Origin: Flavobacteriaceae bacterium
GTDB taxonomy: Bacteria; Bacteroidota; Bacteroidia; Flavobacteriales; Flavobacteriaceae
Direction of reading: 5' to 3'
DNA: 36,379 nucleotides
Assembly (NCBI GenBank): GCA_022425945.1
Contig: JAKMEK010000011.1
Span: 1 to 36,379 of the forward strand
Each line of letters starts with the position of its first letter. Positions within the stretch are counted from its first letter, which is position 1. A program made the translations under genes and the position numbers. Of the stretch, positions 17,983 through 26,808 are shown piece by piece. The notes beneath the pieces are model-generated. The model was not told where the DNA came from, did no database searches, and was given only the letters and a program-made list of their open reading frames with translations.

Positions 17983-19359
17983 TTAATAATGAAAACGTTC
18001 GCTTTCGCCCATGTAAGGATCTCCCTTGGCCAAAAGTGGTGCTTTCGTTAATTCTGTAAATACTACAAATAGGAATAAACCTAAGAAGAATAAAAATCCT
18101 CCAACTTCTGGAATTCCAATAAACCATTGATCACCTACTGCAGAAGGCATAATCATATTGAACACATCTAGGTAATGTCCAAGTACAATAACTATTCCTG
18201 CCATGATGATGAAATAATTCGTTCGCTTATAATCACTATTCATCAAGATCAATAGAGGGAACAAGAAGTTCATCGCTATCATTCCAAAGAATGTGATGTT
18301 ATAGTCTTCAATTCGTGTAATGAAATAGGTTACCTCTTCAGGGATGTTGGAATACCAAATAAGCATAAACTGTGAGAACCATAGGTATGTCCAGAAAACA
18401 CTTACACCAAACATGAATTTTCCTAAATCATGAATGTGTGAATCATTCACAAATTCTAAGTATCCTTTTGATTTCAAATAGATTGTAACCAAGGCGATTA
18501 CAGTAATTCCCGAAACAAACATACTAGCGAAAACATACCACCCAAAGAGTGTACTAAACCAGTGTGGATCGATCGACATAATCCAGTCCCAAGACATAAT
18601 GGATTCTGTTACGATATAGAACACAAGGAATCCTGCTGAAATTCTGAAATTTTTCGTGTGATTAGAAATGTCATTTGCCTCGTCTTGCGCTAAAGATAAC
18701 TTACGCGAGTAGAATCTATACAAAGTCCATCCTGCTAAAAAAAACACAGCTCTCCCTAGGAAGAAAGGTACATTTAGAAAAGCGGTTTTACCAGCAATTA
18801 ATTTATCGTGTGCAACTACTTCCGGATCCATCCAAATGAAAAGGTGGTTGAAATGCATTCCTGATAAGGCTAGGATGACAATTACAATGATTCCCCCAGG
18901 CAATAAATATGCGGTGATTCCTTCCATCACTCTATAAAGAACGGGAGACCATCCTGCCTGGGCCGCACGTTGAATTGCATAAAAGGCCAAGACACCAAGT
19001 GCGATCATAAAGAAGAAAAAGGCAGCTACATACAAAGCAGCCCATGGTTTGTTTTGTAGTTGATGCAATAAGTGTACATCATGCGATGCATCATGTTCTT
19101 CCCCATGTGCTTCTGAGGCGTGGTCATCAACAGCAGCGTGCGCTTCTTCTGTAGCATGTGCATCTTCTGCATGAGCAGCAATAGCGGCATGCTCATCGGT
19201 TGTTGCTCCGTGATCACCTCCGTGATGTTCTGTAGCGACCATCGCTTTGGCTTCTTCTACTGTTTTTGGAGCGGCTAGAAAACCGTAAACCAAACCAGCA
19301 AAACCAACAGCCATCAATGCAAAGGCTAAATTTCTGAGTTTATTTGAAAACGTATACAT
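17983..19359 (-). CDS. actF: Alternative complex III subunit ActF (NrfD/PsrC-like quinol subunit)
   Basis: ActF is one of two NrfD-like multispanning subunits of the quinol:cytochrome c oxidoreductase in the inner membrane. The 458 residues begin with a first hydrophobic helix (about 10-30), followed by an unusual His/Ala/Glu-rich stretch at residues 45-99 with 13 histidines. About nine further membrane segments follow. Conserved features such as YRVMEGITAYLLPGG and SIMSWDWIMSIDPHWFSTLFGWY match the family. It lies between actE and coxB in the fixed act order. Family knowledge places it beside ActC in the membrane; whether it binds quinol or serves in proton translocation is less certain. Confidence 0.93.
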   Translation of the reverse strand: MYTFSNKLRNLAFALMAVGFAGLVYGFLAAPKTVEEAKAMVATEHHGGDHGATTDEHAAIAAHAEDAHATEEAHAAVDDHASEAHGEEHDASHDVHLLHQLQNKPWAALYVAAFFFFMIALGVLAFYAIQRAAQAGWSPVLYRVMEGITAYLLPGGIIVIVILALSGMHFNHLFIWMDPEVVAHDKLIAGKTAFLNVPFFLGRAVFFLAGWTLYRFYSRKLSLAQDEANDISNHTKNFRISAGFLVFYIVTESIMSWDWIMSIDPHWFSTLFGWYVFASMFVSGITVIALVTIYLKSKGYLEFVNDSHIHDLGKFMFGVSVFWTYLWFSQFMLIWYSNIPEEVTYFITRIEDYNITFFGMIAMNFLFPLLILMNSDYKRTNYFIIMAGIVIVLGHYLDVFNMIMPSAVGDQWFIGIPEVGGFLFFLGLFLFVVFTELTKAPLLAKGDPYMGESERFHY

Positions 19360-19371
19360 ATACCTTTAATA

Positions 19372-19923
19372 TTATTTAAGAAGCGAGCTTCTTAGTTCCA
19401 TAACATGCTGTGCAATTTGCCAGCGCTCTGTTGCGTTCACTTGACCTGCATGAGATCCCATGGCGTTCTTACCATACATCAAAACATGGTAAATACTTCC
19501 TTCTGTGATTACACGATCTGCATAACTAGGTACCCCTAAAAACTTTTCGCGTGTCATCAAAATTCCTTGGCCATCACCTTTTTTTCCGTGACAAACAGCA
19601 CAGTAAATACCATACAATTCTTTTCCGTTTGCAAGGTTTGCGTCATCGTGTACAATTGGGGAATTCAATTCTACCTTAGCCGCTTCGTAGCCTTCGTTTG
19701 TGTTAGGATAATCATAGGGTTCCCAACCACGCGCAATAGACCCCTCAACAGGTAGCTGTGCTTCTATTCCGTTGGCAAATGCGTCAGAATCTGCATAGGC
19801 TTCATAGCCTACAGGTTCGTACATATTTGGGAAATATTGATAGTTTGGTTTAGACGGATCTTGGCAAGACCCCAATCCTAGGGCCACCACGATACTGAAT
19901 GAAAATGCTAATAGTTGCTTCAT
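19372..19923 (-). CDS. actE: Alternative complex III subunit ActE (mono-haem cytochrome c lipoprotein)
   Basis: This 183-residue periplasmic mono-haem cytochrome c is anchored by a lipid: lipobox LGSC (Cys20), haem motif CAVCH (Cys108-His112) and a likely distal ligand Met155 (NAMGSHAGQV). The stretch NYQYFPNMYEPVGYEAY after the signal is a recognisable ActE feature. It overlaps the actD stop by one base (TAATG), so the two are translationally coupled. In the complex ActE is thought to pass electrons from ActA towards the oxidase. It could be mistaken for a soluble cytochrome c, but the operon position and the lipobox fix the identity. Confidence 0.95.
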   Translation of the reverse strand: MKQLLAFSFSIVVALGLGSCQDPSKPNYQYFPNMYEPVGYEAYADSDAFANGIEAQLPVEGSIARGWEPYDYPNTNEGYEAAKVELNSPIVHDDANLANGKELYGIYCAVCHGKKGDGQGILMTREKFLGVPSYADRVITEGSIYHVLMYGKNAMGSHAGQVNATERWQIAQHVMELRSSLLK

Positions 19924-20453
19924 TATTCTTCCGTATTTTCTGGGACAGTGATTTCGATCGCTCCCGTTTTTTGCAATAGCGCTGTTAACTCCTCTTCATT
20001 TCCATGCATAGCCACTTCCATCAAAAATTTGTCGTCAGTTGTTAATGGATTTGGATTTTCAGCTTCTTTAAAAGGCCATAGTCGACTGCGCAAGTAAAAG
20101 GTAATTACCATTAAGTGAGCAGCAAAAAACACAGTCATTTCAAAAATAACCGGTACAAAGGCCGGAAGGTTTTCCAAAAAGGTAAAACTTGGCTTACCTC
20201 CAATATTTTGTGGCCAATCAGATATCATGATAAAATTAATCATGGTTATAGCAACACTAAAACCAATGCATCCATAGATAAAGGCCATAATAGCGATTCG
20301 CGTTTCTGCTAAGCCCATGGCTTTGTCTAGTCCGTGAACTGGAAAAGGCGTATAAATTTCTTCGATGTGGTGCTTTTCTGCGCGCACCTCTTTGACAGCG
20401 CTCAATAGCGTATCATCATCGTCGTACAATGCGTGAATTACTTGATTACTCAT
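19923..20453 (-). CDS. actD: Alternative complex III subunit ActD (DUF3341)
   Basis: This small 176-residue membrane subunit has a cytoplasmic N-terminal part (HALYDDDDTLLSAVKEVR, EIYTPFPVHGLDKAMGL) and two membrane helices (roughly residues 50-77 and 97-120), the standard form of the DUF3341/ActD family. It overlaps actC upstream by 8 bases and actE downstream by one, so the three genes are coupled. The charged C-terminal tail after the second helix faces the cytoplasm by prediction. No cofactor ligand is apparent; the role is structural within the complex. Confidence 0.94.
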   Translation of the reverse strand: MSNQVIHALYDDDDTLLSAVKEVRAEKHHIEEIYTPFPVHGLDKAMGLAETRIAIMAFIYGCIGFSVAITMINFIMISDWPQNIGGKPSFTFLENLPAFVPVIFEMTVFFAAHLMVITFYLRSRLWPFKEAENPNPLTTDDKFLMEVAMHGNEEELTALLQKTGAIEITVPENTEE

Positions 20454-21834
20454 TTCCGTCTCTTAATTTTTTATAGTTCTCGCCCGAAGACTTTAATATT
20501 GTTTTTACTTCTGCTTGGGCAATTACAGGGAATGTACGTGCGTAAAGCAAGAAGAGAACAAAGAAGAATCCAATGGTTCCAATAAATATTCCGATATCTA
20601 CAAACGTAGGAGAGAACATCGTCCATGAAGATGGAAGGTAGTCACGGTGAAGCGAAGTCACAATGATTACAAAACGCTCAAACCACATTCCAATGTTTAC
20701 GACAATCGAAATAATGAAGGAGAACATGATACTTGTTCTAAGTTTTTTGGACCACATAAACTGTGGAGAAAACACATTACAAGTCATCATTGCCCAGTAG
20801 GCCCACCAGTAAGGTCCTGTAGCACGGTTAAGGAAGGCATATTGTTCGTATTCAACCCCAGAATACCAAGCGATGAAGAGCTCGGTTATGTAGGCGACAC
20901 CAACAATTGATCCTGTAATCATGATGACAATATTCATCAATTCTATGTGCTGTACAGTGATATAGTCTTCTAAATGCGATACTTTACGCATGATAATCAA
21001 CAAGGTGTTAACCATGGCAAAACCAGAGAAAATCGCTCCTGCAACAAAGTAAGGAGGGAAGATAGTCGTGTGCCATCCCGGTATAACGGAGGTTGCAAAG
21101 TCAAAAGATACAATGGTGTGTACAGAGAGTACAAGTGGTGTAGCCAAACCAGCCAATACCAGAGATACTTCCTCAAAACGTTGCCAATCTTTTGCTCTAC
21201 CCGACCAACCAAAACTCAAAAGAGAATAGATTTTCTTTTGGAAAGGTCGCACAGCACGATCGCGAATCATGGCGAAGTCAGGCAATAGGCCTGTCCACCA
21301 GAACACAAGTGATACTGATAAATAGGTTGAAATCGCAAATACATCCCACAATAAAGGAGAGTTAAAGTTTACCCATAAAGATCCAAAGCTGTTTGGAATA
21401 GGAAGAACCCAGTAAGCTAACCAAGGGCGACCCATGTGGATGATGGGGAACAATCCTGCTTGGATTACGGAGAAAATAGTCATCGCTTCCGCAGAACGGT
21501 TGATGGCCATACGCCACTTTTGACGGAATAAAAGAAGTACGGCAGAGATCAATGTTCCTGCGTGTCCAATTCCTACCCACCAAACAAAGTTGGTGATGTC
21601 CCATGCCCAACCAACAGTTTTGTTGAGACCCCATGTCCCAATACCTGTTGAAATGGTGTAAATAATACATCCTACTCCCCAAAGGAAAGCGGTTAATGCG
21701 ATTCCAAAAACAATCCACCATTGGTGGTTGGCTTTTCCCTCTACTGGTGCTGCTACATCAATGGTAACGTCATGATAGGATTTATCTCCAGTGACTAAGG
21801 GTTTTCGAATCGGTGCTTCGTAATGCGAGGCCAT
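20446..21834 (-). CDS. actC: Alternative complex III subunit ActC (NrfD/PsrC-like membrane subunit)
   Basis: This 462-residue polytopic membrane protein has about ten helices and belongs to the NrfD/PsrC family. In alternative complex III this subunit holds the menaquinol-oxidising site near the iron-sulfur subunit ActB. Family features visible include WWVGIGHAGTLISAVLLLFR, MTIFSVIQAGLFPIIHMGRP and WHTTIFPPYFVAGAIFSG. It follows actB by 24 bases and overlaps actD by 8. Length and order are as in other Bacteroidota. Confidence 0.95.
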   Translation of the reverse strand: MASHYEAPIRKPLVTGDKSYHDVTIDVAAPVEGKANHQWWIVFGIALTAFLWGVGCIIYTISTGIGTWGLNKTVGWAWDITNFVWWVGIGHAGTLISAVLLLFRQKWRMAINRSAEAMTIFSVIQAGLFPIIHMGRPWLAYWVLPIPNSFGSLWVNFNSPLLWDVFAISTYLSVSLVFWWTGLLPDFAMIRDRAVRPFQKKIYSLLSFGWSGRAKDWQRFEEVSLVLAGLATPLVLSVHTIVSFDFATSVIPGWHTTIFPPYFVAGAIFSGFAMVNTLLIIMRKVSHLEDYITVQHIELMNIVIMITGSIVGVAYITELFIAWYSGVEYEQYAFLNRATGPYWWAYWAMMTCNVFSPQFMWSKKLRTSIMFSFIISIVVNIGMWFERFVIIVTSLHRDYLPSSWTMFSPTFVDIGIFIGTIGFFFVLFLLYARTFPVIAQAEVKTILKSSGENYKKLRDGNE

Positions 21835-21858
21835 ATGCGATTGCTTTATCTAGTTATA

Positions 21859-24800
21859 TTATACGTTTCTCACTTTTGTTTGGTACATCACGTTGGGTTT
21901 TGTTCCAACATGCTCCAACAAGTGATACATTCTATCGTTTGCTTTTAATTCAGCTACTTTACTTTCTTTGTCATTGATGTCACCAAAGGTCATCGCTCCA
22001 TTGCTACATGCAGCAGAACAAGCCGTTTGGAATTCACCATCAACAATTTCGCGTCCATCTAATTTGGCGTCTAAAATGGTCTTCTGTGTTTTTTGAATAC
22101 ACATAGAACATTTCTCCATCACCCCTCTAGAACGAACAACCACATCTGGATTCAATACCATTCGTCCAAGGTCATTGTTCATATGGTAATCAAACTCATC
22201 ATTCTTGTTGTACAAGAACCAGTTGAATCGACGTACTTTATATGGACAGTTGTTTGCACAATAACGGGTTCCTACACAACGGTTATAGGCCATGTGATTT
22301 TGTCCTTGACGACCGTGTGATGATGCCGCTACTGGACATACAGTTTCACAAGGTGCATGGTTACAGTGCTGACACATTACCGGTTGGAAAGTAACCTGTG
22401 GATTTTCTGAAGCTTGCTCCATTTGTCCAAAAGTGGTCAATGAATCACCAATTCCTGAAATATTTTCTTTGGTTGATAAATCTCCCTCAAAGGTCTCATC
22501 AGATGAGTAGTAGCGGTCAATACGCAACCAATGCATATCGCGTGAGCGTCTAATCTCCGTTTTCCCTACAACGGGCACGTTGTTCTCTGCATGACAAGCA
22601 ATTACACAAGCACCACATCCTGTACAAGCATTTAAATCTATCGATAGATTAAAATGGTGCCCAATTGAGCGATCAAAGTTTTGCCACATATCTACTTCAG
22701 GAGAAGTAACCTCTTGTTCCATGTGGTTTTTAGATACCACAGGTATCGCATTCCAGTATGATTTATCTTTGGTGTTGAACACCTCCAAAGTAGTTTCTTT
22801 AACGATGTCTCCTCTACCCATTAAAGTATTGTGGAGCTGGGTACAAGCAAATTCGTGGTAGCCATCGGCTAGACTTACAGTAGCTGCTTGAACATCGTTT
22901 GCATTGTTGTAAAATGCAAAAGCATTTACCCCAATTTGCATTTCATCTTGAAGACCTTTTCGCTCTCCGTATCCTAGGGCTAAACCTATAGATCCTTTCG
23001 CTTGTCCAGGTTGAATAACAACAGGAACCGTTAGGCTTGCATCACCCACAGTTACTTTAGCGTAACTTCCGTTTAATGCACCATTCGCTACGTTTACGTT
23101 CTTAAGGCCAAGGGCATTAGCATCTGCAGCAGAAACGGTCAAATAGTTGTCCCATGTCACACGGGTAATTGGATCTGGAAACTCTTGCAACCAAGGGTTG
23201 TTCGCTTGTTGACCATCACCCATACCTGTTTTGGTATAAAGCGTCAATTCCATTCCTTCGGCTTTGGCCGCTGCAAGGGCAGCAACTGAAGAAGACAAAT
23301 CGCTTGATGAAAAGCTTGCATCCTTTGTCACTCCTGTACTAAAGAAGCCATCGTGTAAAACGCTATTCCATGAACTTCCACCTAGAATAGAAGAAGACCA
23401 GTTTTCTTGAATTGCATCGTAATAATTTTGCTCACTTCCAGTCCACTTCAATAAAGCGTCTTGAAATTGGAGTGTATCAAACAAAGGACGAATGGTTGGC
23501 TGTGCTAGTGCATAGTGACCGGCTTTGAATTCGTAATCACCCCACGACTCCAAGTAGTGTGGAAGCGCTGCAATATATTGTGCGGCAGAAGCTGTTTCAT
23601 CTTCTTTCATGCTAAATGCAACCGATAAATCTAATTTTTTGATCCCTTCGGCAAAGGCTTGCCCTTCTGGGAGTGTGAAGGCTGGGTTGATCCCAACTGT
23701 AATCAGTCCACCAAGTGTACCGGCAATTACTGACTCAATAACTGCTTTCACTTCTGTTCCGTTTTCTTGACGAGTCAAACGTGGGCTATTGGCATCCATT
23801 ACTTGACTTCCCAATGCGTTGTTGATCGCAAGAACCAATGCTTGTGCACCTTTATCTTGGATACCTGAAACAACTACTGCCTTATCTCCTGCTGCTTTAA
23901 TTGCCGCAACGGCAGCAGTAACTTTGGCCTGATGTGCATCACTCAAGGATCCAGAAACGGTAGTTCCCATTAATGCAGCATAGATATGTGCTAAAATATT
24001 TTTCTGAGCTGATGGAGTTGCAGGCACACGGTGATCTGCAGCTGCTCCACTCAAGGTCATGTTTGCTTCAAACTGGAAGTGCTTAGACATGCTAGCCTTC
24101 CCATGGTGTTTATTTGGCACACGCGATTTGGAATAACCAGAGTCATATCCACCACCTTGCCAGTCACCCAATATATCTGCACCTACAGAAACAATTGTTT
24201 CTGCTTTGCTGAAATCGTAATCTGCCAATCCGCGAACACCATACGCTTCTTCAAAGGCATCCGCTGCATCGGAAGAGGCTACTGTATCGAAAGAGACATG
24301 CTTTACATTTGGGTATTTTGCTGAAAATGCAGCAATGATGTTTGCTGTTGTTGGACTAGCAAATGTTTGCGTAAGAAGAACAATTTCTTTGCCCGTAGCA
24401 GCCAAAGCGTTTAATTTAGCACCAACTTGGAGGTGTAAATCTTCCCAGCTAATGTCTGCTCCATTTCCTTTTGGCCCCTGTAAACGCTGAGTGTCATACA
24501 TCGATAACACGGATGCATGAACACGTGCATTTGCTCCACCCAGGGTTGGAGCATCAGGATTGTTCTCTACCTTAATCGGACGACCTTCACGTGTTTTGAT
24601 GAGGATGCTTCCAAAGTCAAATCCATCTGCAATTGCTGTTGCGTAGTAATTCGCAACACCAGGGCGAATTTGCTCCGGCTGAACAACATAAGGTACCGAC
24701 TTAATGACTGGACCTTCACAGGCAGCTAGTGAAGCTGCTGCGGTTGAAAATCCAACATACTTTAAGAAATCACGACGTGATGTACTACTGTCTTCTAGAG

Positions 24801-24930
24801 ACGCTTCGTCTTCTAAAAATTCGTTTACTGGAACATATTCGGCAAATTCTTTTTGCTCTAGCTGATCAACCAACGGAGAATTCTCGTTGAGTTGCTCTGC
24901 ATTTTTCCAATAGGTTTTATTTGCTGCCAT
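21859..24930 (-). CDS. actB: Alternative complex III subunit ActB (molybdopterin-like + four-cluster ferredoxin fusion)
   Basis: This 1023-residue periplasmic subunit fuses a molybdopterin-oxidoreductase-like domain (about residues 75-740) to a ferredoxin-type iron-sulfur domain (about 755-1000). In this family the first domain carries no molybdenum cofactor. The second shows four cysteine groups: CTGCGACVIAC, CQHCNHAPCETVC, CVGTRYCANNC and CSMCIQ...ACSAAC, expected to hold three [4Fe-4S] and one [3Fe-4S] cluster. A Tat signal lies unusually far in, with twin Arg52-Arg53 (SRRDFLKYVG). It is followed by a lipobox-like SLAAC (Cys71), suggesting Tat export and lipid anchoring. The first 50 residues are acidic and polar and would stay cytoplasmic until export. 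It follows actA by 26 bases. Confidence 0.95.
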   Translation of the reverse strand: MAANKTYWKNAEQLNENSPLVDQLEQKEFAEYVPVNEFLEDEASLEDSSTSRRDFLKYVGFSTAAASLAACEGPVIKSVPYVVQPEQIRPGVANYYATAIADGFDFGSILIKTREGRPIKVENNPDAPTLGGANARVHASVLSMYDTQRLQGPKGNGADISWEDLHLQVGAKLNALAATGKEIVLLTQTFASPTTANIIAAFSAKYPNVKHVSFDTVASSDAADAFEEAYGVRGLADYDFSKAETIVSVGADILGDWQGGGYDSGYSKSRVPNKHHGKASMSKHFQFEANMTLSGAAADHRVPATPSAQKNILAHIYAALMGTTVSGSLSDAHQAKVTAAVAAIKAAGDKAVVVSGIQDKGAQALVLAINNALGSQVMDANSPRLTRQENGTEVKAVIESVIAGTLGGLITVGINPAFTLPEGQAFAEGIKKLDLSVAFSMKEDETASAAQYIAALPHYLESWGDYEFKAGHYALAQPTIRPLFDTLQFQDALLKWTGSEQNYYDAIQENWSSSILGGSSWNSVLHDGFFSTGVTKDASFSSSDLSSSVAALAAAKAEGMELTLYTKTGMGDGQQANNPWLQEFPDPITRVTWDNYLTVSAADANALGLKNVNVANGALNGSYAKVTVGDASLTVPVVIQPGQAKGSIGLALGYGERKGLQDEMQIGVNAFAFYNNANDVQAATVSLADGYHEFACTQLHNTLMGRGDIVKETTLEVFNTKDKSYWNAIPVVSKNHMEQEVTSPEVDMWQNFDRSIGHHFNLSIDLNACTGCGACVIACHAENNVPVVGKTEIRRSRDMHWLRIDRYYSSDETFEGDLSTKENISGIGDSLTTFGQMEQASENPQVTFQPVMCQHCNHAPCETVCPVAASSHGRQGQNHMAYNRCVGTRYCANNCPYKVRRFNWFLYNKNDEFDYHMNNDLGRMVLNPDVVVRSRGVMEKCSMCIQKTQKTILDAKLDGREIVDGEFQTACSAACSNGAMTFGDINDKESKVAELKANDRMYHLLEHVGTKPNVMYQTKVRNV

Positions 24931-24956
24931 AAGACATTCTTCTGTTTAAGCTCGTA

Positions 24957-26234
24957 TTAATAGTGACACTTTCCACACTCTAAGCCTCCCATTTGGGCGA
25001 CCGTAAGTTTCTCTACTCCATATTTCTTGGAGAGTGCATCGTGTATTTTTGTGTAGTACTCGTTGTTCTCAACTTTAACGTTGGTTTCACGGTGACAGTT
25101 AATACACCATCCCATGGTTAGCGGGGAGTACTGGTACATAACTTCCATTTCTTCAACTGGCCCATGACATGTTTGGCATTCAATTTGCCCCACCTGCACG
25201 TGTTGTGCATGGTTGAAGTAAACAAAGTCTGGAAGGTTGTGAATACGCACCCACTTCACTGGCTCTGTTTTTCCTGTGTATTGCTGGTTTTCTTCATCCC
25301 AACCTACTGCAGCGTATAATTTTTTAATCTCTTTGGTGTAGAAATCTTTGGTGTAACCATTCTCTAAATCTTCCTCCCCATTGTACTCTGCAATGTTTTG
25401 GTGACAGTTCATACAAACGTTCAACGATGGTATGCCAGAGTGCTTAGACACACGGGCAGATGAGTGACAATACTTACACTCTATCTGATTAGCACCAGCA
25501 TGTATTTTATGTGAGTAATGAATGGGTTGTACGGGCATATAGCCTTGATCAACACCAACCTGCATAAGGAAACCGTATGCAAAATATGCACTTGACAACA
25601 GCAAGAAAACAACCGAGACCAACACCAAGAATTGGTTTTGAGCAAAAGCTTGCCACAACGGACGGCGTGCCGGTTTGTCTACTTTAGGCGTAAGCTCTAC
25701 CCCCTGTGCAGCAGCAATTTTTTGAAGCGTTCTGTTGACCAAAATCAACATCACTACCAAAATCGCAAAAACCAAGGCTAGGGCACCAAGGATGATGTCA
25801 TTTGAAAAAGAATCTTGAGCTGCTACTGGCGCCGGGGTGGCAGCTGAAGCGACTGGTGCGGGAGGTGTGTAATCGGTGTAAGCAAGAATATTATCAACAT
25901 CAGCATTTGACAATAATGGAAAAGCCGTCATGGCTGTTTTGTTGTATTCCTCCCAAATGGCTACCGCTTGCGCATCGCCAGATTTTATCATTGCCGAACT
26001 GTTTTTGATCCAACTGTACAACCACTCTTTGTCATACTTGGCCGAAACACCCTTTAATGCGGGACCTACAGCCTTTTTGTTGAGCTTGTGACAAGCTGCA
26101 CAATTGGCATTGAATAGTTTTTTTCCTGCGATTGGGTCGGCGTCCTGTGCGTTTACAGTAAATGACATCATGATAGCGAATGCTAAAACAACACTTTTTA
26201 CTCTTGCTACAGCGTCAAGGCTAATCTTCCTCAT
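24957..26234 (-). CDS. actA: Alternative complex III subunit ActA (multihaem cytochrome c)
   Basis: ActA is the multihaem subunit of the quinol:cytochrome c oxidoreductase. The 425 residues carry six CXXCH motifs. One is in an N-terminal cytochrome c-like domain (CAACH, Cys45-His49, probable distal Met102). Five are in the C-terminal domain at Cys253, Cys274, Cys353, Cys377 and Cys420. A signal sequence occupies residues 10-30 (ending VNAQ), and hydrophobic helices lie at about 146-167 and 201-222, joined by a positively charged loop. The pentahaem part matches ActA. The extra N-terminal domain makes it a fusion, which may be common in Flavobacteria. It is the first gene of the act-cox operon, with a consensus -7 box 53 bases upstream. 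Confidence 0.94.
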   Translation of the reverse strand: MRKISLDAVARVKSVVLAFAIMMSFTVNAQDADPIAGKKLFNANCAACHKLNKKAVGPALKGVSAKYDKEWLYSWIKNSSAMIKSGDAQAVAIWEEYNKTAMTAFPLLSNADVDNILAYTDYTPPAPVASAATPAPVAAQDSFSNDIILGALALVFAILVVMLILVNRTLQKIAAAQGVELTPKVDKPARRPLWQAFAQNQFLVLVSVVFLLLSSAYFAYGFLMQVGVDQGYMPVQPIHYSHKIHAGANQIECKYCHSSARVSKHSGIPSLNVCMNCHQNIAEYNGEEDLENGYTKDFYTKEIKKLYAAVGWDEENQQYTGKTEPVKWVRIHNLPDFVYFNHAQHVQVGQIECQTCHGPVEEMEVMYQYSPLTMGWCINCHRETNVKVENNEYYTKIHDALSKKYGVEKLTVAQMGGLECGKCHY

Positions 26235-26286
26235 GCTATGTATAAATATTAATGTAGATCATCAATTTGATGGCTAAAATCCAGTA

Positions 26287-26294
26287 CAAAAATA
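26287..26294 (-). promoter_or_regulatory. Candidate promoter (-7 box) of the act-cox operon
   Basis: TATTTTTG on the minus strand matches TAnnTTTG exactly, 53 bases before the actA ATG, which would give a leader of about 45 bases. The -33 region is weak: only TTTTCC is found about 19-24 bases upstream, not TTTG. Confidence 0.5.
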
Positions 26295-26342
26295 AGACAT
26301 AGCCCCCGTTCTGGAAAAGGTTCTCATTTGCATTTCTCTAAT

Positions 26343-26374
26343 TTGTACTCAGTCTAAATAAGCTGCTAATTTTG
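26343..26374 (+). promoter_or_regulatory. Candidate promoter of the SPOR-domain gene
   Basis: TTG at 26343-26345 (part of TTTG) and TAATTTTG at 26367-26374 are separated by 21 bases. This matches the Bacteroidota consensus TTG/TTTG - 17 to 23 bases - TAnnTTTG. Transcription would start near 26380, just before the leader ORF at 26390. Confidence 0.6.
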
Positions 26375-26389
26375 TTGAAGGAAATAAAA

Positions 26390-26422
26390 ATGAACATGAA
26401 AATTCATTACTTTGTGGCATGA
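26390..26422 (+). CDS. Ten-codon leader ORF coupled to the SPOR gene
   Basis: An ATG preceded by an A-rich stretch (GAAGGAAATAAAA) opens a 10-codon frame, [10 protein letters not shown], whose TGA overlaps the ATG of the SPOR gene (ATGA at 26419-26422). The SPOR start itself has a poor upstream context (TTTGTGGC), so the leader may load ribosomes for it. It may also be a chance short frame; no protein evidence can be read here. Confidence 0.35.
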   Translation: MNMKIHYFVA

Positions 26423-26808
26423 AGCAATGCATACAACTTTCCGTATTTTTTATTTTCCTCACCTCAGGAATAGGTTCAACAGTTTTCGCGCAAGAGAAAA
26501 CAAGTAGTATTAAAACCTCAGCAGCTGTTGAGCAGCTCATCAAACAGAAAAAAGAGGTGAATAAAGCGGTTTTCGATGCGCAGTATTATGCCATTCAACT
26601 CTACTACGGCAACAACACTGCTGCTGAACGCATCCTGCGTTCTTTCAAAGAAAATTATCCTGAATGGGAGGCTGAATTGAGCTTCGAAACACCCAATTAC
26701 AAGGTACGGGTTGGCCGCTTCAAGGACCTAAACCTAGCCAACCAAAAACTAGAGGAAATTCGGAAAGAATATCCTTCAGCTTTCTTACTAGAACCCAATA
26801 ACTTATAA
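26419..26808 (+). CDS. Small secreted SPOR-domain protein
   Basis: This 129-residue protein has a signal peptide ([13 protein letters not shown]...VFAQ, cleavage near residue 25), a short helical linker and one SPOR-like domain at about residues 45-125 ([44 protein letters not shown]). SPOR domains bind septal or glycan-stripped peptidoglycan, so a periplasmic cell-wall role is likely, though no partner is visible. It is a lone gene, divergent from actA and convergent with infB. Its last two codons (Leu and stop) overlap the infB stop codon on the other strand, a 6-bp tail overlap. The start is after a 10-codon leader ORF. Confidence 0.85.
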   Translation: MKQCIQLSVFFIFLTSGIGSTVFAQEKTSSIKTSAAVEQLIKQKKEVNKAVFDAQYYAIQLYYGNNTAAERILRSFKENYPEWEAELSFETPNYKVRVGRFKDLNLANQKLEEIRKEYPSAFLLEPNNL

